From positions 1-18,866 of the forward strand of contig JAYSYZ010000300.1 of NCBI GenBank assembly GCA_043727195.1: DNA of 18,866 nucleotides, given 5' to 3'. This DNA comes from JAUYQR01 sp043727195. Lineage in GTDB: Bacteria; Pseudomonadota; Alphaproteobacteria; Rhodobacterales; Rhodobacteraceae. This document shows, one piece after another, positions 1-8,410 of this stretch; the first letter of the stretch is position 1; each line of letters opens with the position of its first letter. A model generated the notes under the pieces. The model did not search any database, had not been told where the DNA came from, and was given only the letters and a program-made list of their open reading frames with translations. A program made the translations under genes and the position numbers.

Positions 1-1235
1 TTGGCGAGATCCAGCACCATCTGGTGTCGCCCGGTCGTCTGATCGCGCGGGCCCAGCATCCAGTCGGGATGGGCGCGGAAAAGGTCACTGTCGGGGTTGA
101 CCATCTCGGGTTCGAACCACAGGCCAAAGGTCATGCCCAGCTGGTGGACGTGATTGATCAGCGGGTGCAGGCCGTCGGGCCATTTGCGCCGGTGGATCGT
201 CCAGTCGCCAAGGCTGGAGGTGTCGTCATCGCGCCCCCGCAGGTTGCCGCCGAACCAGCCGTCGTCCAGCACGAACCGTTCGGCCCCCAGTTTGGCCGCG
301 CGGGTCGCTATATCCGTCAGGGCGGCCAGCGTATGATCGAAATAGACCGCTTCCCAGCAGTTGTAGTGCACGGGGCGGGGCCGCTTGACATCGGGCCATT
401 GCACCACGCGGTCGCGGATATCCTGCTGGAAAGCGGCACCGATGCCGTTAAGCCCGGTGGTAGAAACGGCAGCGATCAGCTCGGCTGTCTGAAAATGGGT
501 GGCGACCTTGGTTTCCGCGCCGATCGGGGCGCCGAACTGAATCTGGCGGCGACCGTCTGGCAGTTCTTCGGCCACCATGCGGTGCCCGCCGGACCAGGCG
601 TAATGCAGCGCCAGAGCGCAGCCTTGGGTGTTGGTGCAGCCATGATCGGCGAGGATCAGGTAGGGGGGGTGTTCGTGGCCCGACCGCCCGGTGCGCGCTT
701 CGCGCAAGCGGATACCGGGGGTCCAGTCGGTGTGGATCAGGGAAAATTCGCCGATCCACTTCCCGGAAACGTCGATCATCTGCCCGGTCTGCGGCGCGGG
801 CAGAACGGGCGCGGCCAGCCAGTGCACACGGATCGGCCGGTCGGCGCTAAGGGTGGTTTGCAAGGTCAGAACGCCGGTGGGCTGCGCGGCGATGACGTGG
901 GTCAGCGTCAGGCCATTGGCACCGCTGATCAGCGAAAGGCGCCCTGCGGTTTGCTCGGCGCGGTCGAACCTAAAGGCGGGGTGCAGGGGCGTGCCATCCG
1001 CTTCGGCCAGCAGATGCCCGGGCTGGCCCTGAAAGGCGCGGCCCGGTTCCGGCGACAGTGACAGCGCGGGCAGCGCGTCCAGCATCCCACCCGTCAGATC
1101 ATTGCGCGTGGCGGCGGCAAGTTGCGGCAGGTCTTCGGCTATGGGCAGGGTTGCGCCCCAATAGATCACCTCCGGTATGCCGCCGGAGGTGGCGAGGGCC
1201 AAGGTCTGACCCCCGGCATCGATACGCCACTCCAT
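1..1235 (-). CDS. alpha-galactosidase (GH36), C-terminus cut by window edge
   Basis: It hydrolyses terminal alpha-1,6-galactosyl residues (melibiose, raffinose type sugars), probably in the cytoplasm because no signal peptide is visible. Reading the minus strand from the ATG at 1235 gives 411 codons without a stop, running off the window. Residues 1 to about 270 are the N-terminal beta-sandwich. GH36 hallmarks follow: YNCWEAVYFDH at 291-301, FVLDDGWFGG at 321-330, DDDTSSLGDW at 336-345 and GLWFEPEMVN at 371-380. The catalytic nucleophile (Asp of the KWD motif) would lie just past the edge, so catalytic competence cannot be judged. Family members are usually about 700 residues, so roughly 300 are missing. 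The start lies 1 nt after the stop of the upstream permease, which implies translational coupling and makes it the last known gene of the sugar operon. The family call is firm; the exact sugar is inferred. Confidence 0.93.
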   Translation of the reverse strand, partial: MEWRIDAGGQTLALATSGGIPEVIYWGATLPIAEDLPQLAAATRNDLTGGMLDALPALSLSPEPGRAFQGQPGHLLAEADGTPLHPAFRFDRAEQTAGRLSLISGANGLTLTHVIAAQPTGVLTLQTTLSADRPIRVHWLAAPVLPAPQTGQMIDVSGKWIGEFSLIHTDWTPGIRLREARTGRSGHEHPPYLILADHGCTNTQGCALALHYAWSGGHRMVAEELPDGRRQIQFGAPIGAETKVATHFQTAELIAAVSTTGLNGIGAAFQQDIRDRVVQWPDVKRPRPVHYNCWEAVYFDHTLAALTDIATRAAKLGAERFVLDDGWFGGNLRGRDDDTSSLGDWTIHRRKWPDGLHPLINHVHQLGMTFGLWFEPEMVNPDSDLFRAHPDWMLGPRDQTTGRHQMVLDLA

Positions 1236-1236
1236 G

Positions 1237-2082
1237 TTACTTCACCGCCCCAAGCGTCAGGCCTGCGATGAAATGCCGTTGCATCAGGAAAAAGATCGCG
1301 ACCGGCGGCAGGGCCGCGATGATCGACCCTGCCGAGAACAGGTGCCATGATGCAACCCATTGCCCTTTCAGAGAATTGAGGCCGGCGGTGATCGGCTGCG
1401 CCTCACGGCTGGTGGTCAGCACGGTGGCCCAGAAATAGTCGTTCCAGATGAAGGTGAAGATCAGCACCGACAGCGCCGCGATGGCGGGGCGCATCAGCGG
1501 CAGCACGATGTACCAGAAGATGCGGATTTCGGACACACCTTCCACCCGCGCGGCTTCGATCAGTTCGAACGGCAGGGCCTTGATGAAGTTGCGCATGAAC
1601 AGGGTGCAGAAGCCGGTCTGAAAGGCGATGTGAAACAGCGCAAGGCCGGTTGTGGTATCAATCAGACCCATGTCGTAGGTCAGGTCGCGGACGGGAACCA
1701 TCAGGATCTGGAAGGGTACGAAATTGCCCGCGACGAACAGGAAGAAGATCAGGAGGTTGGAGCGGAACTTGTAGATGCCGAGCGCATAACCCGTCAGGCA
1801 CGATAGCCCGACCGCCCCGATCACCACCGGAATGGTCAGCATGAAGGAATTGAGGATGTAGCGCGCAAGGTCTGAGTTGCGGAAGACATCGGCGTAGTTG
1901 GAAAAGGCTATGGCGCTCGGGATGCCAAAATAGTTGCCCTGCGCCAGATCGGCAGGTGGGCGCAGCGACGTGACGGCGATACCCAGAAGCGGCATCAGCC
2001 ACAGGAATAGCGCGATCGGCAGCGCGACCTGATACATCACTTGCGTCGCGCGCGAGGTCTGTTCGATGGGGCGGGGGAACAT
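1237..2082 (-). CDS. carbohydrate ABC transporter permease (MalG type, CUT1)
   Basis: Inner-membrane permease subunit of a sugar importer, 281 residues. It shows an N-terminal membrane helix at about 16-38 (VALPIALFLWLMPLLGIAV), several later hydrophobic segments, and the EAA loop that docks on the ATPase (EAARVEGVSEIRIFWYIVLP, about residues 178-197). The C-terminus HFIAGLTLGAVK is typical of MalG-like proteins (RYFVxGLTAGAVK). An AGGAGG sequence lies about 11 nt before the ATG, a slightly long spacing. The gene follows its partner permease by 17 nt and abuts the alpha-galactosidase, so it belongs to one operon. The alpha-galactoside substrate is inferred from the neighbouring glycosidase, not from this sequence. 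Confidence 0.93.
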   Translation of the reverse strand: MFPRPIEQTSRATQVMYQVALPIALFLWLMPLLGIAVTSLRPPADLAQGNYFGIPSAIAFSNYADVFRNSDLARYILNSFMLTIPVVIGAVGLSCLTGYALGIYKFRSNLLIFFLFVAGNFVPFQILMVPVRDLTYDMGLIDTTTGLALFHIAFQTGFCTLFMRNFIKALPFELIEAARVEGVSEIRIFWYIVLPLMRPAIAALSVLIFTFIWNDYFWATVLTTSREAQPITAGLNSLKGQWVASWHLFSAGSIIAALPPVAIFFLMQRHFIAGLTLGAVK

Positions 2083-2099
2083 CTGCTGGCGCGCCTCCT

Positions 2100-2987
2100 T
2101 TAACGTTCAGTTTCGTCGCGCCACATCTTCCAGATGAAGCCCGAGATGAAAACCATCATGATGCCGAACAGGACGACCGCAATGGCGGCGCCATAGCCCA
2201 TCCGGTAGCCGTATTCCGATAGAGCCTGTTCGTACATGTAGTAGGACAGCACCCGGCTGGAGCCATATGGCCCGCCCGCCGTCATGATCGACACCAGGTC
2301 GAACGACCGCAACGCGCCGATCACCGTGACCACGACCGCGATGAAGGTGGCCGGGCGCAGTTGCGGCAGGATCACGTACCACAACATCCGCCAGCCCTTG
2401 GCCCCGTCCAGCCGCGCCGCCTCGACCTGATCGGGGGCGACGTTGTTCAGGCCGGTCAGATACAGGATCATCACATAGGCGATCTGCGGCCAGAGGCCCG
2501 CCGCGATGATGCCGTAGGTCACAAAACGATCATCGGCCAGAATGGCGGTGCCGGTGCCGAAGATCAGTTCTGTCAGCTTGAAAATCGGGCCAAAGCCGGG
2601 GGCATAGAACCAGGTGAAGATCAGCCCCACCACGACCTGACTGATCACGAAGGGAAAGAAGAACAACGATTTGTACAACCGGATGCCACGCACCGTCTGG
2701 TTCAGGAAAATCGCGATCAGCAACCCTGCCGGAACGGCCAGGAGGTACAGCACCAGCCAGATGATGTTGTTCTTGAACGAGGTGTAGAACTCCGGATCGT
2801 CGGCCAGTTCGACATAGTTGTCAGTGCCGATCCAGACCGCCTCGCCAAGCCCGTCCCAGTCGTAGAATGAAATCCACATCGACTGGAAAATCGGGATGAT
2901 CACATAAATCGCAAACATGATCATGCCGGGTGCCAGAAACAGCCACGGCGCAAGGCGGCGCTGATTCGCTTTCCAGTATGTGCTCAT
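2100..2987 (-). CDS. carbohydrate ABC transporter permease (MalF type, CUT1)
   Basis: Inner-membrane partner of the MalG-type permease, 295 residues from the chosen ATG at 2987 (MSTYWKANQRRLAPWLF). That start is preceded by AGAGG at usable spacing and gives the family's typical N-terminus, in which a basic stretch precedes the first helix (LFLAPGMIMFAIYVIIPIF). The frame stays open upstream to 3065, but that extension has no fitting ribosome site and is unlike the family. The EAA loop EAARLDGAKGWRMLWYVILP is near residues 190-210, and GPYGSSRVLSYYMYEQA is a usual MalF/UgpA motif. It lies 98 nt downstream of the binding-protein gene, with stem-loops in the gap, and 17 nt upstream of the second permease. 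The transported sugar is inferred from context. Confidence 0.93.
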   Translation of the reverse strand: MSTYWKANQRRLAPWLFLAPGMIMFAIYVIIPIFQSMWISFYDWDGLGEAVWIGTDNYVELADDPEFYTSFKNNIIWLVLYLLAVPAGLLIAIFLNQTVRGIRLYKSLFFFPFVISQVVVGLIFTWFYAPGFGPIFKLTELIFGTGTAILADDRFVTYGIIAAGLWPQIAYVMILYLTGLNNVAPDQVEAARLDGAKGWRMLWYVILPQLRPATFIAVVVTVIGALRSFDLVSIMTAGGPYGSSRVLSYYMYEQALSEYGYRMGYGAAIAVVLFGIMMVFISGFIWKMWRDETER

Positions 2988-3017
2988 GGCGGACCTCTGG
3001 CGTTCGGAGGGACGAAA

Positions 3018-3043
3018 TGCCCCGGAAGCGGACCTCCGGGGCA
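3018..3043 (-). promoter_or_regulatory. intercistronic stem-loop after the binding-protein gene
   Basis: A perfect 9-bp stem (TGCCCCGGA / TCCGGGGCA) with an 8-nt loop sits between the binding-protein stop at 3086 and the permease start at 2987. A smaller hairpin (ACGGG-tcg-CCCGT, 3065-3077) lies between it and the stop codon. No U tract follows, so it is not a classical terminator. In sugar ABC operons, such stem-loops behind the binding-protein gene often stabilise the upstream mRNA and raise binding protein over permease. That role is inferred here. Confidence 0.55.
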
Positions 3044-3085
3044 AGGTATGGCGGGCGGCCTTCAACGGGTCGCCCGTCGGGAGCC

Positions 3086-4321
3086 TTATTCGTAGGCTTT
3101 GGCGCGAACCTTCTCCAGACGCTCAAGGATTGCGTCCAGGTTTTCCGGCTTGACCATGAACTCCTGGAAGCCTTCCATGCCGGCCTTTGCCATCTCGGCG
3201 GGAGCGTCACGGTCGAAGAACTGTGCCAGCGCATAGGCCGAGGACAGCGATTCAAAGCCAGCAACCAGGAACGGATCGTCGGCAGGCACGGTGGAGTTCT
3301 TGTTGGTCGGCAGCTGTGTGAGCGCTGCGTTCAGCTTGGTCTGCACCGCCGCATCGGCGACATAAGCCAGAAACAGCTTGGCGTCATCGACGTTTTTGGC
3401 ACCGGAGGGGATATGGATCGTGTCGGTCGGTGCCTCCTCGGCGCGCGGCAATCCGGCTGTGATTTCCGGGAACACCATGAAGCCGAGGGTGTCGTTGGTC
3501 ATCCCGCCTTGCTTGAAGTTGCCGACGGCGAAGTTGCCCATCACATAGTTGGCAGCCTTGCCCTGCACCATCAGGGCGGCGGCATCTTCCCACTCCAGCG
3601 CCGCATGGTTCGCGGTGATGAAGGGCTGGATGCGCGCCCATTGTGCGAACACATCGCGCACTTTCTGATCCGTCCAGGCGATTTTGCCGGCGGTCAGATC
3701 CATGTGCCATTCGTAGCCGTTGGTGCGCAGCGACATGTAGTCAAAGATGCCGGCGCCGGGCCACAGGGCCTTGGTACCGACGGTCAGGCAGTCGATGTTC
3801 GCAGCCTTGAACTTTTCGCAGTTGGCGACAAACTCATCCCATGTTGCGGGAACTTCGGCACCGGCGGCCTTGTAGGCGTCTTTGTTGAAGTAGATGCCCC
3901 ACTGGTAATAAGTGTAGGGAACGCCCCACTGCTTGCCGTCGATGGTCATCGATGCCTTGGCGGAGGCAAGGCTGTCACTCAGGCCGTTGCTCTCCCAGAC
4001 GTCCGAGACATCCTGAAACTGGCCGGCGTTGACGAAGGGGGCCATGCGGTTGCCGGCGTACCAGTTTGCCAGATCAGGCGAATCGGTGGTCAGAAAGTTG
4101 CGGATCGCTGTCTTGTAGCCTTCATGGTCGAAGTTCTGCAGAACGACGTCGACCTCGGGATTGGCGGCTTCGAAATCCGTGATCAGCGCCTCGAAGGCGG
4201 CCAGCGGAATCGGATCGAAGTCGGCGTAGTAGTTCAGGACGCGCTTGTCTTGCGCCATCGCCGACGCAGACATGAGCAGCGCCGCCATTATGGCGAGCGC
4301 GCCCGCTTGCTTATGGACCAT
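3086..4321 (-). CDS. ABC transporter sugar-binding protein (periplasmic, CUT1)
   Basis: Extracytoplasmic solute-binding protein of 411 residues that captures the sugar and delivers it to the two permeases. The N-terminus is a clear Sec signal peptide (MVHKQAGALAIMAALLMSASAMA) with probable cleavage after AMA, before QDK. The mature part begins with the family pattern: a beta strand, a helix, and FEAANPEVDVVLQNFDHEGY at about 49-68. FNKDAYKAAGAEVPATWDEF near 145-165 is the common FNKDLFKKAG-PPKTWDEL motif of family 1 binding proteins. A strong ribosome site (GGGAGGAAACC) directly precedes the ATG. It is first in the minus-strand operon, divergent from the IclR-type regulator across a 104-bp gap. 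Alpha-galactosides are the likely ligand because of the GH36 gene in the same operon; other galactosylated or related oligosaccharides are possible. Confidence 0.94.
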   Translation of the reverse strand: MVHKQAGALAIMAALLMSASAMAQDKRVLNYYADFDPIPLAAFEALITDFEAANPEVDVVLQNFDHEGYKTAIRNFLTTDSPDLANWYAGNRMAPFVNAGQFQDVSDVWESNGLSDSLASAKASMTIDGKQWGVPYTYYQWGIYFNKDAYKAAGAEVPATWDEFVANCEKFKAANIDCLTVGTKALWPGAGIFDYMSLRTNGYEWHMDLTAGKIAWTDQKVRDVFAQWARIQPFITANHAALEWEDAAALMVQGKAANYVMGNFAVGNFKQGGMTNDTLGFMVFPEITAGLPRAEEAPTDTIHIPSGAKNVDDAKLFLAYVADAAVQTKLNAALTQLPTNKNSTVPADDPFLVAGFESLSSAYALAQFFDRDAPAEMAKAGMEGFQEFMVKPENLDAILERLEKVRAKAYE

Positions 4322-4336
4322 GGTTTCCTCCCTTTT

Positions 4337-4353
4337 GGTTCCATTATGTGAAA
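4337..4353. promoter_or_regulatory. divergent promoter and possible IclR-type operator
   Basis: The 104-bp gap between the binding-protein gene and the regulator is AT-rich compared with its flanks. An imperfect inverted repeat, GTTCC-ATTATGT-GAAAC, overlaps a good minus-strand -10 element (CATAAT on the minus strand) only about 20 nt upstream of the binding-protein ATG. On the plus strand, TTGAAT (4361-4366) and TATCCT (4385-4390), 18 nt apart, could serve the regulator. IclR-family proteins commonly bind short palindromes in such divergent gaps, so autoregulation and control of the transport operon are likely. The exact operator is a guess from symmetry and position. Confidence 0.35.
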
Positions 4354-4425
4354 CTTAGTCTTGAATATTGAAAACTATGTCCGCTATCCTTATGCCTGTC
4401 AACATCGGTGTCACGAGGACAAGGC

Positions 4426-5211
4426 ATGGGCGCGGAAGGGCACGCGGACGGAACGGTCGGCAAGGCGCTGGATGTGCTGGACATGGTTGCAAGCCACGGC
4501 CAGCCGGTGCGTTTTACCGAACTCTTGTCGCAAGGCGTTTATCCCAAGGCGACACTGTACCGGTTTTTGCAGACCCTGACGCATCAGGGGATGCTGGCTT
4601 ACGATCCGGACCGGGGCACTTATGCGCTTGGCGTGCGGCTGGTCAGATTGGCACATGTGGCCTGGGCGCAATCGTCGCTGGCCCCAATAGCGCGGCCTTA
4701 TCTGGATGAATTGGCACGGGAAACCGGCGAGACGATCCATCTGGCGCAGATGGATCTGGGGCAGGTTCTGTATGTCGACAAGCGCAACGCGGCGCGTCCG
4801 GTAGAGATGTTCGCCCAGGCCGGCAAAGTGGGTCCGGCCTATTGCACCGGGGTGGGCAAGGCGATGTTGGCCTACCTGCCGGAAGAGGCGCTGGAACAGG
4901 CACTGGCGCGCCAGTCGTTCCACCGCCACACCGACCAGACGTTGGACAGCCCGGCAAAGCTGCGTGCCGAACTGGTGGCGATTCGCGCCCGCGGCCACGC
5001 CTTTGACCGCGAAGAGCACGAGCCGGGCATCATCTGTTGTGCAGTACCGATTCTCACCCGTGCGGGCCGGGTGATCGGGGCACTGTCGGTGACATCGACC
5101 ACGGCGAGAACGACCTTGACCGCGCTGGAGGCGCGGGCAGGGCTGACCAAGGACATCGCGGCGCGGATTTCGGCCGAAGCCGAAAGCTGGCGCTTTCCGG
5201 AACAGGGATAG
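4426..5211 (+). CDS. IclR-family transcriptional regulator
   Basis: DNA-binding regulator of 261 residues. The N-terminal winged helix-turn-helix spans about residues 10-65 (VGKALDVLDMVASHGQPVRF, then YPKATLYRFLQTLTHQGML). The C-terminal effector domain spans about 75-255, including LAQMDLGQVLYVDKRN, AYCTGVGKAMLAYLP and EPGIICCAVPILTRAGRVIGALSV-type segments, all characteristic of IclR proteins. I chose the ATG at 4426 over the in-frame GTG at 4408 because GAGG sits 7 nt before the ATG. It is divergent from the sugar uptake operon and 14 nt upstream of the ATPase gene, so it probably controls both using a sugar or derivative as ligand. Whether it activates or represses cannot be read from sequence. 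Confidence 0.93.
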   Translation: MGAEGHADGTVGKALDVLDMVASHGQPVRFTELLSQGVYPKATLYRFLQTLTHQGMLAYDPDRGTYALGVRLVRLAHVAWAQSSLAPIARPYLDELARETGETIHLAQMDLGQVLYVDKRNAARPVEMFAQAGKVGPAYCTGVGKAMLAYLPEEALEQALARQSFHRHTDQTLDSPAKLRAELVAIRARGHAFDREEHEPGIICCAVPILTRAGRVIGALSVTSTTARTTLTALEARAGLTKDIAARISAEAESWRFPEQG

Positions 5212-5225
5212 GGGGAGGAACCACC

Positions 5226-6281
<1,056 letters not shown>

Positions 6282-6469
6282 GAAGCGCCTGCGCTGAGGC
6301 AAACTCTCCGAGCGCTCAAGATCAAGGGGTAACAGGGCCGCGAGAGATAGTCGTAGGGGAATGAGTGTGGGCGGGGCAATCCGCTACGTCATGCGATGAT
6401 TGACCGGAATCGAGAGGCGGTTTTGGCGATCTGTGACGCGTCATGATCTTTGAGACGGCCAGTGATCAT
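6282..6469. other. convergent intergenic gap, no gene seen
   Basis: This gap separates the 3' ends of the ATPase gene (plus) and rppH (minus). It has no convincing open frame and no stem-loop with a T tract. Two symmetrical elements are visible: the palindrome TGACGCGTCA at 6434-6443, and an inverted repeat ATGATC...GATCAT at 6443-6469 that ends against the rppH stop codon. Either could help end transcription, but the evidence is weak. Confidence 0.4.
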
Positions 6470-6949
6470 TCACCTCAGATACCCCCGGAAACTGCGCACC
6501 ACTTCCTCATACACCGCGCGTTTGAAGGGCACGATCTCGGCGACCATCTGGTCAGCAGATATCCAGCGCCAGCTTGAAAATTCCGGGTGTTCGGTGGCGA
6601 TCCTGATGTCGCTGTCCTGCCCCACAAACCGGAACAGGAACCATTTCTGCCGCTGGCCGCGATACTTTCCGCCCCAGACGCGGCCCATCAGGTCGGGCGG
6701 CAGGTCATAGGTGACCCAGCCGTGGGTTTTGGCCACCTGCTGCACCAGATCGGCAGTGACGCCGGTTTCTTCCCACAATTCACGCAATGCAGCGGCTTTG
6801 GGTTTTTCGCCCTCATCAATACCGCCTTGCGGCATCTGCCAGGCGGGAGTGGGGCTGTCGAGGCGTTGACCGGCAAAGATCAGGCCTTCGGCGTTGATCA
6901 GCGTCACGCCGACGCAGGGGCGATAGGGAAGGCTTTCGGGATCGGTCAT
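6470..6949 (-). CDS. rppH: RNA pyrophosphohydrolase (Nudix)
   Basis: Removes pyrophosphate from the 5' triphosphate end of mRNA, which triggers RNase E-dependent decay; cytoplasmic. The 159-residue protein starts MTDPESLPYRPCVGVTL, the usual RppH N-terminus. It carries a complete Nudix box at residues 42-64 (G-x5-E-x7-REL-x-EE-x-GV), followed by TYDLPPDL, KYRGQRQKWFLFRF and PEFSSWRWI, all RppH hallmarks. An in-frame ATG at 6967 and a longer frame to 7021 exist, but the ATG at 6949 matches the family N-terminus and has AGGA 9 nt upstream. The gene lies 104 nt downstream of ctpA with a G-rich element in between, so it may be read from the ctpA operon, from its own promoter, or both. Confidence 0.95.
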   Translation of the reverse strand: MTDPESLPYRPCVGVTLINAEGLIFAGQRLDSPTPAWQMPQGGIDEGEKPKAAALRELWEETGVTADLVQQVAKTHGWVTYDLPPDLMGRVWGGKYRGQRQKWFLFRFVGQDSDIRIATEHPEFSSWRWISADQMVAEIVPFKRAVYEEVVRSFRGYLR

Positions 6950-6995
6950 TCCGGCTAATCCTGGCATGTGGCGGCTTGCTAGCCTTGAACGGGCG

Positions 6996-7019
6996 CCCCC
7001 CACCCCAACCCCCCACCCC
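6996..7019 (-). promoter_or_regulatory. four-tract G-quadruplex motif in the rppH leader
   Basis: On the minus (coding) strand there are four G tracts of 4, 6, 4 and 6 bases separated by loops of 1, 2 and 1 bases, an almost ideal G-quadruplex pattern. It ends 46 nt upstream of the rppH start and lies downstream of the ctpA stop. The neighbouring plus-strand segment GGGATAGGGGAGG (7024-7036) can also pair with the C tracts, so a hairpin is an alternative fold. The overall look resembles C/G-rich intergenic repeats known in alphaproteobacterial genomes; that comparison is from memory. Confidence 0.5.
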
Positions 7020-7053
7020 ACGAGGGATAGGGGAGGTTTGATGCCTGCCGGTC

Positions 7054-8403
7054 TCAGGGGTCTTGCGGGGCGATTGCGGTCAGCCCTTTCAGGATGTCGA
7101 CAGCGTAAGCCAACTGGTAATCCTCGTCGCGCAGCTTGGCGGATTCCTCGGCGCGGGCAAGTTCTTCCTGGTAGAGGCGCTTTTCGTCATCGGTCATCGA
7201 ATCATTGGTGATCGCGCCGCGCAGATCGGCCTCGGACCGATCTTGTACCGCCGATGCGGGCTTGTCCGCTTCGGCCCCGGCCACCGGCTCTTCCCGTGGG
7301 GGTTGGTTGACCACGATGTCCGGGGAAATGCCAAGCGCCTGGATCGACCGGCCCGACGGTGTATAGTAACGCGCGGTGGTTAGCCGCATCGCCCCGTCGC
7401 CGCGCAGCGGGATCAGTGTCTGGACCGATCCCTTGCCAAAGCTTTTGGTACCGACGACGATGGCGCGGCGGTGATCCTGCAGTGCCCCCGCGACGATTTC
7501 CGACGCCGAGGCGGAGCCGCCGTTGATCAGCATCACGATCGGCTTGCCCGCGACCAGATCGCCCGGCTTGGCATTGTAACGCTCACCGCTCGATGGATCG
7601 CGGCCCCGGGTGGAAACGATCTCGCCCTTTTCAAGAAAGGCGTCCGACACGGTGATTGCTTCGTTCAGCAGGCCGCCGGGGTTGTTGCGCAGGTCCAGCA
7701 CAACGCCCTCAAGCTTGTCGATGCCGCCAAGCTCGTCGATGCCCTTCTTCAGTTCGGCATTCAGGCCAGAGGTCGTCTGATCGTTGAAGGTGGTAATGCG
7801 CAACACGACGGTGGATCCGACGACGCGGCCCTTGACGGCGGTCAACTTGATCGTGTCGCGAATGATTGAAACGTCGAACGGTTCCGGCGTCGCTTCGCGC
7901 ACCACGGTGATGATGATTTCAGATCCGATGGGGCCGCGCATCATTGCCACGGCTTCGTCCAGCACCAGACCAAGCACCGATTCGCCGTTCACATGGGTGA
8001 TGAAATCGCCTGCAAGGATACCGGCCTTGGCAGCAGGCGTGCCGTCCATCGGCGAGATAACCTTGATGAAGCCTTCTTCTTGCGTCACCTCAATGCCAAG
8101 ACCGCCAAATTCACCGCGGGTCTGCACCTGCATGTCGTCGAAATCCTTCGCCGACAGGTAGCTGGAATGCGGATCGAGCGAGGTGAGCATGCCGTTGATC
8201 GCGGCTTCGACCAGCGCATCCGTTTCCACCGGTTCGACATATTGGGCGCGGATGCGTTCGAAAATGTCGCCAAAAAGGTCAAGTTGTTCGTAGACAGAAC
8301 TGTCCTTCGTCGCCTCTTGCGCGATCAGAGGGCCGGCCACCTGCGTGGTCAGCAAAGCGCCAGCCACAGTTCCGCCGAGGGCGGCCATCACGAACTTCTT
8401 CAT
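7054..8403 (-). CDS. ctpA: carboxyl-terminal processing protease (S41)
   Basis: Periplasmic serine protease of the Prc/CtpA family that trims or degrades envelope proteins, often in partnership with murein hydrolase regulation. It has 449 residues. An N-terminal signal or anchor segment spans about 4-28. A PDZ domain covers about 95-170 (GEFGGLGIEVT...DFITHVNG), and the S41 catalytic core about 180-365. By alignment to CtpB-like enzymes, the Ser-Lys-Gln triad is Ser299 in GGSASASE, Lys324 in SFGKGSVQ, and Gln328. Substrate-loop residues LDLRNNPGG are at about 236-244. The C-terminal tail is acidic and Glu/Ala-rich. It starts 7 nt after the stop of the envC-like gene, so both are in one operon, which fits a joint role in cell-wall remodelling. 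Confidence 0.96.
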   Translation of the reverse strand: MKKFVMAALGGTVAGALLTTQVAGPLIAQEATKDSSVYEQLDLFGDIFERIRAQYVEPVETDALVEAAINGMLTSLDPHSSYLSAKDFDDMQVQTRGEFGGLGIEVTQEEGFIKVISPMDGTPAAKAGILAGDFITHVNGESVLGLVLDEAVAMMRGPIGSEIIITVVREATPEPFDVSIIRDTIKLTAVKGRVVGSTVVLRITTFNDQTTSGLNAELKKGIDELGGIDKLEGVVLDLRNNPGGLLNEAITVSDAFLEKGEIVSTRGRDPSSGERYNAKPGDLVAGKPIVMLINGGSASASEIVAGALQDHRRAIVVGTKSFGKGSVQTLIPLRGDGAMRLTTARYYTPSGRSIQALGISPDIVVNQPPREEPVAGAEADKPASAVQDRSEADLRGAITNDSMTDDEKRLYQEELARAEESAKLRDEDYQLAYAVDILKGLTAIAPQDP

Positions 8404-8410
8404 CCTGTTC

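Noticed and set aside
24..1061. Long plus-strand open frame of 345 codons
   Set aside because: It is antisense to the alpha-galactosidase, whose frame carries clear GH36 motifs. The plus-strand translation has no family features and is a GC-rich shadow.
2930..4351. Plus-strand open frame of 473 codons opposite the binding-protein gene
   Set aside because: The minus strand encodes an obvious signal peptide and binding protein with a strong ribosome site. The plus frame is a shadow.
6443..6469. Inverted repeat after rppH as terminator
   Set aside because: Only a 6-bp AT-containing stem with a 15-nt loop and no T tract. Too weak to call as a terminator.
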